In this document: positions 1-10,954 of the stretch, piece after piece
Layout: each line of letters begins with the position of its first letter
How positions within the stretch are numbered: the first letter of the stretch is position 1
NCBI GenBank assembly: GCA_963920575.1
Contig: OY986971.1
Coordinates: 6,946,779-7,010,778, forward strand
Direction of reading: 5' to 3'
Source: Narthecium ossifragum
Taxonomy: Eukaryota > Streptophyta > Magnoliopsida > Dioscoreales > Nartheciaceae
Length of the DNA: 64,000 nt
The notes under the pieces: model-generated
Database searches by the model: none
Seen by the model: only the letters and a program-made list of their open reading frames with translations
Told to the model about the DNA's origin: nothing
Position numbers and translations under genes: made by a program

Positions 1-86
1 TTTTGCTGTGGCATTCCGTGGTTTTCTCCTCTCCTCCGAAACTTCTGTTTTTTTTTCTTTTCTTTGTGGTGTGTGGTTGACAATAT

Positions 87-2145
87 ATGCAAGGTAGGCG
101 ATCATTAAGTTTTCCATTGACACCTTTAGATCCTGAGATTGAAAACACTCTTAGATCCATCTGCCAAGAGTCATTTCGTCAAAGATCTTCACAAGTTGAT
201 ATTCCTGAACTACCTCTTGATTCTTTCTACACCATGATGCAAGGAAATAATAATGGGAATGGGGGGGGACAATGAGAACAATAACCATATAGAAGGCCCA
301 ATTAGGAATCATTTTCTGCCTGAACCTTTCACATATGCCTCCTGTATTAATCCACCTCCTATTAATGCTACTCATTATGAGATTAAGCCCAATTCGATTA
401 CAGCTTTACCTTCTTTTTATGGACGTGAAAATGAGGATCCTTATGGTCATACTGTTAGCTTCCTTGAACTTCTTTCCATGTTCAAACTCCAGCATTTTAA
501 TGATGATGCCTTTAGACTCAAGCTCTTCCCTTTTTCTTTGAAAGACAAGGCTAAACATTGGCTTCATACTTTACCACCAAACTCGATTGCAACATGGGAT
601 CAACTTCAAGATGCTTTTCTTAAAAAATATTTCCCTATCATCAAAACCCAAAACTATCGCACTATGATCATATCTTTTAAGCAAAACGATGATGAGATGT
701 TTCATGAAGCTTGGGAAAGGTTTAAAGATCTTCTTAGAGAATGTCCTCATCATGAAGTACCTGAGTGGCAGTTAGCCCATTCATTTTATAATGGTCTTAT
801 TGATCGTCATAGGACGATGGTCGAAGCTTGCTGCGGGGGTGTTGTTCTTAGTAAGCCCTGGACTGATCTTTGGGAGATGTATGATAATCTTTCTGAAAAT
901 TCTCAACACAATGCCTCAGTTTTTAGGAATCGGTCTACCACTGTTCGTAATTCTCGGGGTGTTCATGAAATTTCTGAATTCCAAAGCCTCTCCGCACAAG
1001 TAGCCCTCCTAACCAAAGATCTTAACCAACTTAAAACTGGCCAATCCCTGACTCCTCCAATTCAGATTCCCCCTGACTTTTGTGCCCTTTGTTCTAGTTC
1101 TGAACAATCTACTATTGATTGTCACTTGGCCTCCAATTTCCCTGACTTTGTTTAGGAACATGCCAATGCCACATATGGTTTCTCCAAACCTCAGAACAAC
1201 CCTTATTCTAATACCTACAATCCATGTTGGAGAAATCATCCTAATTTTAGTTGGAAGCCACAACAGTCAAGTAACTTTCAAGGCCAAAACAATACATCTA
1301 ATACATCTACTTTCAAGTACCCACCTAAACCTTCTGCAAATCCAAACCCTGGGTACTCTTCACATTATCCACAGAATACCTCTCAACCTCCTCCTCCTGA
1401 ATCATCAACTGAACCCACTTTAAATTCAATCATGAGTACACTTTTAGAGATGAGAGGTGATTTCAATAGGGACATGTCATCCATGAAGGTCGAAATTTCA
1501 ACTGTCAAAAGTGATGTCTCCTTGTTTACAAACAATTTATCTTCAACAATTCAATCCATATCAAATTTAGAAAAACAAGTTGGGCAGCTATCTAACAACA
1601 TGGCTAGAAGAGAGGAAGGGCACCTACCGAGTCAATCTTTACCCAATCCAAGAGGCCTACACCACGTAGAAAGCCAAAATTTTGAGAGTGCCAAGGCCGT
1701 AGTGACCCTTAGAAATGAAAAAACCGTTGACAATCATGTAGGGGAACGAACTCGTACCGATCGATCGGCCACCTTTCCGATCGATCGGCCGTCAGTCGAC
1801 CGATCGGTAACTCCACCGATCGATTGGACGGACAGTGGTGACCCATACAACCCACCTGATTCCAACCTCTCTGATTCTAGGGAACCTGACCCTTCCAAGT
1901 ATACACCTAGGGTACCCTTTCCTGCGGCCCTTAAGGATCCCTATCCAACTATCAAAGCTCGAAGAGCTGTAGAGGACGCCATTGAAATCTTCAAACAGGT
2001 CAACATCAGCATACCATTGCTTCAGGCCATTCGTCAAATCCCTTCATATGCCAAATTTCTTAAGGATCTGTGCACTCATAAAAGCCAGACAAAACCCAAC
2101 AGAGACAAGAAAATCCTTTTACCTGAAAAATCAGTTCGATTTTGA
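87..2145 (+). pseudogene. Retrotransposon gag, frameshifted
   Basis: Gag is the structural protein that packages element RNA. The start ATG at 87 opens a frame that ends at 275. The main frame (253-2145) overlaps it and enters through a run of eight G near 261-268, so a length change there has broken the gene. The Retrotrans_gag core is at about 400-880 (KDKAKHWLHTLPP, then WERFKDLL). A degraded CxxC knuckle sits at about 1081-1125. An in-frame TAG at 1153-1155 interrupts the main frame, which then stays open to 2145. Near 1760-1830 the reading frame runs through palindromic CGATCG repeats encoding a low-complexity TDRS/IDRP stretch. Confidence 0.8.
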
Positions 2146-3485
2146 GACATGACACGCCACCCAAACTAAAAGACCCTGGTACCCCTACCATACCATGTTG
2201 CATAGGAGACTACCAGATTGATGGTGCCCTTCTTGACCTAGGAGCCAGTGTTAACATTTTGCCCTATTACCTTTATAAGGAATTTGGAATGGAGGAACTG
2301 AAACCGACCTCGGTTGTTTTGCAATTAGCTGATAGGTCTATTAAGACCCCTAGAGGTATCGTAGAGGACGTATTGGTTAAGGTGGACAACTTCTTTTTCC
2401 ATGTCGACTTTGTCGTCTTGGATATGGAACCCGCTGTTCACTGCAGAAAGACTGTGCCTATCATCTTAGGGCGCCCCTTTTTGGCCACTGCAAATGCCAT
2501 TATTCAGTGTCGAACTGGTGTCATGGATGTCTCTTTTAGTAATATGCATGTTAAACTGAATGTCTTTAAGACTACATGTTTGCCTGAGCATGAGAATGAA
2601 TGCTTTCGTGTTGATAGTTTGACTGACTGCTGTGATGATAAATCTCATGTTATAATGATTGATAGATTATTTGAGATTTTGAGGGATTATGACTCTGATG
2701 ATGATGATGATGGTGATGCTACACTGCACAATGATAGAGTATCTGAGATTTTGAAGGAATATGATTCTGACAATGATGATTATGATGTTGAATTGCATAA
2801 TGCTAGATTGGCTATGATTTTGATTGAGTATGAGTTTGAGGATTCGGAGGATGATGATGTTGAAGTGGAGAAGAATAGGCTATCTGATATCTTGAATGCC
2901 TATGCTTCTGATTCTGATGATGATCTTGATTTGAACACCGCACAATCGAAATATGATATCAAAACACACATCTTGCCCTACCAATCACTCGATCGGCATA
3001 GTGCGGAAATAAAAACTATTTTTGGGATGGTTGAACCCCTTTCACCGCTATTTTTTACTCCCGTACGTGTGATAGATACGAGCCAATTGTGTGCTTATTA
3101 TGCCGACACTCACCTTTGCACAGATGCGGCAGTGTATCCTAAGGTTGAGCCACCTCCTATTTTCTCTATATTTGCACCATCATCACTGACTTCACCGCTT
3201 CTTTTATCTATATTTGACCTTCCACTTCATGTTCACTCGAATGATAGTTTCACTATTATGGGGGACAAATACTGTAGACCGGGTTGCAAGATGAAACATG
3301 ACGATAGGTTGCATTTTATAGCGGGCGGGGTATCTAGTTCTCTTGTTGGGAGGAAAGGCTTTCTTAGCCTACATCATCAACTACTTGATTTACTGTGGCC
3401 GTGGGGTTGGTTTCAAGCATTATATGGAGGAAATTATTCTAAGTGGGGTGATCGATGCCGTCGGACTGACGGAGCCATACTATAA
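2142..3485 (+). pseudogene. Athila-type aspartic protease with acidic repeat tail
   Basis: This retroviral-type protease should process the Gag polyprotein. The domain covers about residues 10-140: LLDLGASVN (active Asp; DLG instead of DTG is normal in this lineage), LQLADRS and the IILGRPFL flap/hydrophobic motif. After residue 165 the protein turns into four degenerate ~25-residue acidic units, then a Ser/Pro-rich stretch with no recognisable domain. In related elements reverse transcriptase would follow; here it is absent. The frame is offset from gag and starts as gag ends, so a frameshift or separate translation is needed. The protease itself looks open. Confidence 0.75.
2655..2935 (+). 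repeat. Coding repeat: four acidic ~25-residue units
   Basis: Each unit begins with a RL(F/S)EIL-like core, followed by (D/E)Y and a run of Asp/Ser such as YDSDDDDD. The starts are near 2661, 2736, 2805 and 2877. DNA divergence between units shows an old duplication kept in frame. I know of no domain match. Confidence 0.6.
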
Positions 3486-5169
3486 TTGCACCTTTTCGAG
3501 AAGTCTAGCGAATGACTCAAAATTGCGCGCTTCTTGGGAGGCAACCCAAGTTTTATAATTTTTTCGTATTTTCCTAAATTTTTAGGATTTTTCCATGATT
3601 TTCTTCCATCTTTCCGGCTTTTTCCCGAATTTCCTTTATTTTCCTTGATTTTCCTCTCTCCTCCCGTTCTCTCTTTCTCCCGCGGCTCGTCGTCCCGGCT
3701 CGTCGGCTCGTCCCCGAGCCGATAACCACCGCCACCCATCGCAGCATCTCCCGCCATCCCCAACCCTTGAAGATCCTACCGAGACCTCCGCCAACCTTCC
3801 ACCGTTTCATCCCCGTCTTTCTCTTCCCTCGACACCCTCTCTTCCGACGCCGGCGAGGCCCTCGGCCATCGTCTTCACCATCACCCACGGCCGTTCACCG
3901 CCCTAAAATACCTCCAGGAGCTTCCTCCGGCCACCACGAAGCTTCCTTCACCGTCAAAACCATTGTTTGTTGGCTGGATCACTGTGTCCGACCCCGACGG
4001 TATCCACCTCTCCGACCACCTCCTATCCGCCGCCTGGAAGCCTCATTCTTCAATCAAACTCCATATAACACATCCTTGGCCTTCCACGATCCTTTCTCAA
4101 TCGATACCGTCCTTGATTTGAGCTCCGATCGTCGGAATTCAATTCCGGCCATCACTTCCTCCAAGCTCTTACCCACCGACTGCGGCCTTGTTTCCTCGAT
4201 CAGACGATACTGGTGTGTTCCTTGGTCTTCGACGAATCTATCCTCACCAGTCCCGTCCTCCGGCGACGACATTTCACCGTCGATCGGTCGCCGGCAAGCT
4301 CTCAGCCGTCCGTTGGCTGCCAACACGATCCAGAGGCTACGGTGCTTCAATTCTCGATCGGACGGTTTCGATCTTCAATCAGGATAGATAGTATGGTTGC
4401 TGAAACTTTTAGATGTTGTGCATGGATTATTCGATATATTTTTATATTTTCTTGTATTGTTTTTATATTTCATGTGGGTGAATGTTTGTACAGATTAATA
4501 TATCATGAAAATACAAAGGAGACTCTGCCGAAATTTTCTATGATTCTAATACCTTTTTGAACTTTTATTTGTCATATTTTATCTTTTTGGAAAGGTATAT
4601 ATTTCTGTGACAGGTTATGGTGGGGAAGGAAGTATTTATTCAATGATAGTGATGCCTAAATTTCAATGGGAAGAGAGAGAAATCTATTTCTGAAGCGTTC
4701 ATTATGGTTATCTCTACCCTTTACTTCTTAATTTATTTTTATGACTTAGTGTAATTGGGGACAATTACATTTAAGTTGGGGTGTAGAATTCTAGGAATTC
4801 ATGTATATTCTTTTTCTGATAACCAAATATTATACATCCCTTGATTATGTCAAAAGAATGAAATTATGATATGATTTCACAAAAGGTGCATGTTTTAGAA
4901 ATTTATTTTATGAATTATCTTGAGACTTGTATGTTATATAGGAAATAGTAAATTTTTACTATGCATGATATTATTTTTATATTTTAACACTTTTACCATG
5001 ATCTAAGGATGGCTTGACGTATCCTAATGCACATGTTCACTTCCACATGTTAAGGGGTTGATATTAGATTCTAAGCATAATACTGGGATAGATTTATAAT
5101 TTTATGTTATGACACAGAAAATACATGAACACAAGCAATTATCTGAGTATGCGGAAAAAAGAAAAAAAA

Positions 5170-5342
5170 GGATTTTCAACTTAGTAACCAGGCAGTGTGC
5201 CTAGCCAGCGTGGTGTTCGCGTAAAACGGTTGAATTTCCTGAGAAAAAAAAGAGAAAAAAATGGATTTTCAACTTAGTAACCGGGCAGTGTGCCTAACCA
5301 GCGTGGTGTTCGCGTAAAACGGTTGAAATTCCTGCAGAAAAA
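5170..5342 (+). repeat. 93-bp tandem duplication
   Basis: Two nearly identical copies begin with GGATTTTCAACTTAGTAACC at 5170 and 5263. Each is followed by an A-rich spacer. They differ at a few positions only. Confidence 0.85.
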
Positions 5343-5848
5343 AAAAGATAAGAAAAGAAAAATGAAAAAAAAACAGATATTGCTTTGTGATAAGTGGAAG
5401 ATATGTGCTTGGATAGGATTGTGATCTTGAATAGTTGAAGTGTTTAGATATAATTGATGCTCTGAAGCATGTGGAACCCCATTCACACACAGTAGTGTTA
5501 AAGTTATTTTTAATCATGATTAAATATGTTGAAGTGTTGGAAATATGTTATGACATGTTTTGATTTACTATATTTTTATGTGACTATGAGTTGAAGGGTA
5601 TATTTATGGATATTATTTCTATTTCATGCATTAGAGTTTATGAATATTATGATTGATTTCTGATGATATATTCAAGGGAATGTATAGATGTTTGTGGGTA
5701 TCATCCCTGAAAACCCTCAGGAGACTATAACTCCTCCACTGGGGTAACCCAGGGGTTTAAAGGCTTGTTGCACATGCTAAGTGTAATCGTGAGACTTACG
5801 AAAGTGGCTAGTTAAATTTATTGCTTTCTTTTTATCTTTTCTTTGCTC

Positions 5849-5876
5849 GAGGACTAGCAAAGTGTAAGTTGGGGGG
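5849..5876 (+). promoter_or_regulatory. Polypurine tract and CTCGAGGAC motif of the Athila-like element
   Basis: GCTCGAGGACTAGCAAAG followed by AAGTTGGGGGG directly precedes the 3' LTR. This arrangement is typical of Athila/Tat elements, where the G-rich purine run primes plus-strand DNA synthesis. Confidence 0.75.
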
Positions 5877-7405
5877 TGCGATAAGTCACTAATTATTCCT
5901 AATTAAACCCCTTAAATTATCTTTGTTATGCCTAGAGTAGGTGTATTTGATGATTTATTAGTTGATTTCAGATTTAATCATAGTTTGAGAAGAAATACAA
6001 GAAATTCGGCTAAAACGAAGAAAAATATAGCTTCATCGACCATTGGGAAAATATTCGGCAGATATTCTCTGAAACTTCAAATATTCTGAAACTTTGGGAA
6101 ATTGTAGAAGACTTAGAGATCTACAATGTTTATGTTGGACACTTTGTGATATTCCTGATGGTATGATAGAAGATTTGAAGAATACATAAAGATACATAAG
6201 CTGGAAAGCTGCACCGTCGAAGCTCAAGAGAATATTCTCCAAATATTCTATATTAATCAGAATATTATGAAATAATTTGGAGATGACAGAAGACTTCCAG
6301 ATCTATAACTCTAATGTTGAAGATCGGCTCAGATTCCGTATAGATTGGCCCCAGAATTGACTCCAAGTTAGAGTTTCAGTAGAAATTGAAGAATAAGGAA
6401 GCTGGTGACGTGGCAGTTATTAACCCAGTCAAACTGGGAAGTCCGATCGATCGCTTCGATGACGTCAGCGACCCGGAATTTAGGAAAATTAGAGTTTAAG
6501 TTCAACTATAACTCCTAATTCCGAGATTAAGGGTTTCTAATACATAAGGGGGGTATTCCAGCCGAAAATAATCATCTTTTGGAGCACTTTTGGAGGAGAA
6601 GGTTAGGGTTTTTAAGACGGTGATCTTTCCGCGGGGATTGACAGCTTCATCTTCTACACCTATGGCTGATTTCCAAGAGATGAGTGGCTAGTTTTCTTGT
6701 TCTTAGGAATACCATAAAACCCTAGTGTAACTTTTGATCTTTCTTAGTTGGATTTTTGTGAACTTCTCTACGTATAATCTCATGAATATGATTTTAATGA
6801 TTATAGAGTTGAAGGAACAGAGTTCCGTTGACGTATTATTAGTCCTACATGATGGTTGTACTTGAGTGTAGAGATTCATGAGATAGTTTGCATGTGGTTT
6901 GTGATTTACCTTTGAGATAATCTATGCTACGTGAAGATAAGTCATGCTAAGGTCATTAGGAGTAGAATAACTTAAGATAATGGTAGGACCGAAGATGATT
7001 TATGCCAAACAAAGAAAGGTTATGCCGTAGGGAACATAAAACCTTCTTTTAGGGATTCGTGTGAGCTTGTAGCCATACGATTCATAATGCTTAGAGAAGT
7101 GATCAAGATGATAACTATGGAAGATTAAGAGTGAAACTAGGGTGGATTGTGTATTTCCTAAGACATCTTTTTCCATCTGATTAAAATCTAAATATTTTCT
7201 TTTGCTTTCTTAGATAGTTTCAGTTAGATCAATCTATCATTGAAGTGGTTGGTTTAGATCTAGAGTTTTGAGAATCGATTTTGGTTTTCCTAGTAATTCC
7301 CTGTGGTTCGACTCCGAATTTCACCACTAGTCTACTTAGTAGTATTAGTGATTGAACAAGGATATAAATTTAATATTTGATTGAGGTTAGCAATGTTTTA
7401 ACGAC
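5877..7405 (+). mobile_element. 3' LTR of the Athila-like element
   Basis: It begins TGCGATAAGTCACTAATT right after the polypurine tract, close to the TGATAAG start usual in this lineage. It ends near a CTGTGGTTCGACTCCGAA block at about 7301, which is typical shortly before the LTR terminus. The exact right boundary is not certain. A CGATCGATCG palindrome occurs at about 6443. Confidence 0.6.
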
Positions 7406-7410
7406 AACGT

Positions 7411-10400
7411 TTGCGAGCGATCAGTGCTAGCCACCGGGAGCCTTTCCGTCGACGGTGCTGGTTGCGAGGTGCGCTGGGCAATTATCGCAGAGCAGTCGGG
7501 CGTGGCGTACGGCGTGGGCCAGAGCAGTGGGCTGATACCTCAATTGGGGCAGGTATCTGAGGCAGATGCAGGAATTCAGATTCCATATAGAGGCTTGCTG
7601 GAGATGATGTGGCGACTGTTCTAGCCAGCAGTTCATGCACTCCAGAGGAGAGAGAGCATCTTCAGCAGTAGCCAGTTTCAGAGCCGCCAGCTTCGACTTT
7701 CAGCTTTTAGCTTCAGCCTTCAGCTTTCGGAGCTTCTCACAGCTTGTGATTTCTTTGTGGCTCTAGGTTTCCTCCTTGTGACTCGTTCCCGTGCGGCCTT
7801 GTTGGCTTGGGACTGGAGTCGGGTGTGACTTTGTGAGTAGCCACCGATTTGGGACAAGAGCTTGGGTTGGTTGCTCTTGTCAAGGCGTTTCCTAGAGGTT
7901 GGAGACCTCTAGGTGTCCGTCGCCCACGTGTGGTGCACGTTGGGGTTTGTCACGCACCAGGTTGTGCTTCTTTGGCCGTGGGAAGGTGTCGTGGGTACAC
8001 CTGACGGCGTTGTTTCGCTCTCGTTGAAGGTCGCGGTTCGGCGATCCTTCTGCTTGTCGAGAGCTGGGGCTTGTTCACCGGCTCGTGGTGAACTCCTTCC
8101 CTATTGTTTTTGAGGTACTCTGGTGAGCAGCTTTCCCTCGTATTGTTGTTGTTGTTTGTGCAGCTGTTCTTTTGAGGAGCTTTTTGGTTGTCTCCTTCAC
8201 GGGACACCAAGTTCGAGATCTAGGTTCCTTTGGGCGGTTTTCAGCGTTGCGAGTTTGCATGTGGATGCCAGCAGCATTTGGAGAGTCGATGACTTAGTCG
8301 GCCGAGTCGGTAGCTCAGGACTTCGTTCGCCCAGGTGTGTTGCCTCAGAGTGTGTTCCAGTTCTCATTGTGGATGGTTCCCTCCATACATCCATAGGCTT
8401 CAGGAAGATAGACAGTGTTGCAGCACAAGGTACGTGCCCACTACAGTGCGTCGATGACGGGTTAGCAGTTGAGAGACTCGTAGACCCTTTCAGAGTTTGA
8501 CCTTCGCATCGACTACAACAGTTGAGGATTTGGGATTGCGACATCCTGGAGACAACCTTCCATACAAGATACAGACTGTACAAGTTCACAGTGATGTCGT
8601 TTGGTCTAACGAATGCACCAACAACCTTCGCAGATCTGATGTAGAGGATCTTCAGGCCATACCCTGATCAGTTGTAGTAGCGTTCGTCGACAGCATCATA
8701 TCTACTGGCGCGTTGAGGAGGAGCATGAGTGATATTTGGCGTTTGCATCGCAACTGCCGAGGTTGCTTCGGCATTATTTGGCTCCCAGTGTCAGGTTTTG
8801 GCCTTCAGAGGCAGGATTCGGGGGATGGATTGTGTCAGCGACAGACAGCTTAGTTGATTCAGCTGAGCTCGAGACGAATAGTATAGGTTTCCCCTCTCGC
8901 CTCGGCTCGGATGGGTTTTCTGGGTCGGGGTGTGACATATGCGACGGCAGAGGTTGAAGACGGTATTCAAGGTTCAGTAGAGGCATCTCCAAGACCGCGG
9001 GACCGTTGACCGGAGTGACCAGGAGATCGGAGCTCTTGCCTTAAAGTCACTGCTTCAGTGCCTTTTAGGTTGATAGCCATCAGCAGTTGTTAGAGAGGCT
9101 AGAGCAGATTTGGTGGATTTGTCAGCTCATCGGAAACATATAGTTAGTTGGATCGGGTTTCGAGGATCAGATTCCAGATGACTTCCCCTTTGGTGTTTGT
9201 AGCATCCCAGCTCTCCCAGCCAGAGTGATAGAGACTCAGGGTAGATATCCGGAGCTCGTGGAGATCCGTGTTGCGGTTGGTACCGGTGCACATGACTGAG
9301 GACTGGACAGCGTCGATAGATCACAGGTTGTGCTTCGTTAGCAGTGTTGCAGATTCGGCAGATTCTGGAGCAGCTTCCAGGATTCCTTGGGGGACAGCGT
9401 TGACATTCAGCACAGCATTCTACCCCCAGACAGACGGACAGTCAGAGCGGATGATCCAGATCTCGGAGGACGTGCGTAGGACATGTGTCATCGATGCAGG
9501 AGGCAGCTGGGAGGAGTACGTCTCTTTGCTAGAGTTTGCCTATTTCAACGATCATCAGTTCAGACCGATGCGGTGCCATTCGAGGCGTAGCACGACAGTT
9601 CACGTCGTTCTTCCGATTGCTCAACCAAGGTTTTTGAGGCATCACCCACCACTCCGGACATCATCAGACAACCGTCAGAGAGATTAGCAGATGAGAGAGC
9701 TACTCAGGTCAGAGGCGATGATTTTTGGAGTTCTCAGTTCATGACAGAGTGTTCCTGAAGGTTCCTCCACGCAGAGGATCAGTCAGAGTTGGCAGAGTGT
9801 AGAGACCAGACGAGGTGGTGGCCGAGGCAACCCTACTCCGAGAGTCTACACCAGAGCCATGATGACGTGGAGCGACGATGACACCGAACCTGCAGTGATT
9901 CCTGACGGCATCAGTAGACGGTTGATTGTACTCTAGAAGCGGAGTAGCAGATCTAGAGTTGCACGAGGACATCCTATGTGAGGTTCACTCCTCTCCTATT
10001 GTTGTTCATTCAGGAGGCACGAAGATATATCATGGATTTCATCATCAGCTTGGTTGGCACCATATATAGATAAGATTCAGGATCAGATTCAGAGGCCGGA
10101 TCAACACATATACCATATGTGATGAGTATGTCTGTCGCATAGCAGTCCACATATCAGAGAGGTGATCAGATTGTGTGACGCTTCAGCTTCCATCGCTTCA
10201 GGCCATGATTCCAGGATCACAGACTGATCCTAGCACATCTCTTAGGAGCCTACGACCATTTTGTTGACTATCAGCACAACATCTCGCAGCACAGATAGAC
10301 AGGCGGTCAGAGAGGACCATTCAGATCTATGGTGACGTGCTTAGAGCACGTATTGTTGATGCAGACGTCAGATGACCAGAGCACATCCTCATAGCGGAGT

Positions 10401-10950
10401 TTGCCTACTTCCGCAGTTGACAGCTCAGCACCGGCATTGCACCTTTTGAGGCAAAGAGATCAGTGCAGATCATGTCAGAGTTGACAGAAGATTTATGTTG
10501 ATCAGAGGTGACAACCGTTAGAGTTCGCAGTTGACAGCAGAGGGTTTGCTTACAGATCGGCTCTATTTACACACTTCTCAGTTGCGTGTCCTAACGCCAC
10601 GTGTTCGGTGTTGAGGAAGTACATTCCATATCAGTCTCACGTGATCAGACATGACGACATCTTAGTCGAGGAGGATGCCACCTACATAGAGCAGCCAATT
10701 CAGATTCTGGGCAGACGGGATCAGGTGCTGAGAGGCAGATCGATACCGTTGGTGATGATCATATAGAGGCATTGTAGTGCAAAGAGCTTGACGTGGGAGC
10801 GAGAGGATCGCATGTGCCGGGAGTTTCCCCGACTATTCGACCCAGCAGGTAGTTTCCTTTGTTGTGGGCGTTCGTGCCATTAGGACTAGTTGGTCCTTCT
10901 TTTTCCGGCCTTACCCTTGAATTTTGGAACGAAATTTTTTTAAGGGTGAT
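7411..10950 (+). pseudogene. Decayed chromovirus (Ty3/Gypsy) gag-pol
   Basis: No long open frame survives, but remnants are in the right order. Around 8440-8700 is reverse transcriptase (IDD, then [21 protein letters not shown] and FVDS replacing FVDD). Around 9385-9560 is the integrase core (TAFYPQTDGQSER, SWEEYV, LEFAYF), with a second, more decayed integrase-like stretch at 10270-10460. At 10600-10850 is a C-terminal chromodomain-type end (SHVIRHDDI, EEDATYIEQP, TWEREDRM). A short LTR-like end (GGGTCGGGGTGTGACA, 8922-8937) lies inside pol, indicating an earlier nested insertion. The 5' LTR is not seen. Confidence 0.75.
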
Positions 10951-10954
10951 CGGT
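10915..10954 (+). promoter_or_regulatory. Chromovirus 3' polypurine region
   Basis: CTTGAATTTTGGAACGAAAT followed by a T run and AAGGG immediately precedes the LTR. This matches the conserved pattern upstream of the 3' LTR in Tekay/Del-type chromoviruses. Confidence 0.6.

Larger units (their letters stand above)
3486..5876 (+). other. Non-coding 3' region of the Athila-like element
   Basis: Just after the last open frame is CTTCTTGGGAGGCAACCCAA (about 3530-3549), a string I recall as common downstream of the coding region in Athila/Tat elements. A pyrimidine-rich, GC-rich block follows (3600-4390) whose frames look like compositional artefacts. AT-rich DNA without coding signal runs to the polypurine tract. 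Confidence 0.55.
1..7405 (+). mobile_element. Athila-like Ty3/Gypsy element lacking pol, 3' part
   Basis: The order is gag, aspartic protease, acidic repeat tail, long non-coding region, polypurine tract and 3' LTR. The gag spacer has the Athila/Tat-type string YSNTYNP near 1200, and the protease has the DLGAS active site typical of that lineage. No reverse transcriptase, RNase H or integrase lies between the protease and the polypurine tract, so the copy is non-autonomous. The 5' LTR is off the left edge. The right end is approximate because no clear CA terminus or target duplication is visible. Confidence 0.75.

Noticed and set aside
3767..4387. 206-codon open frame, GC-rich
   Set aside because: Both strands are open, composition is skewed and no domain is visible; it lies in the non-coding 3' region of an Athila-like element.
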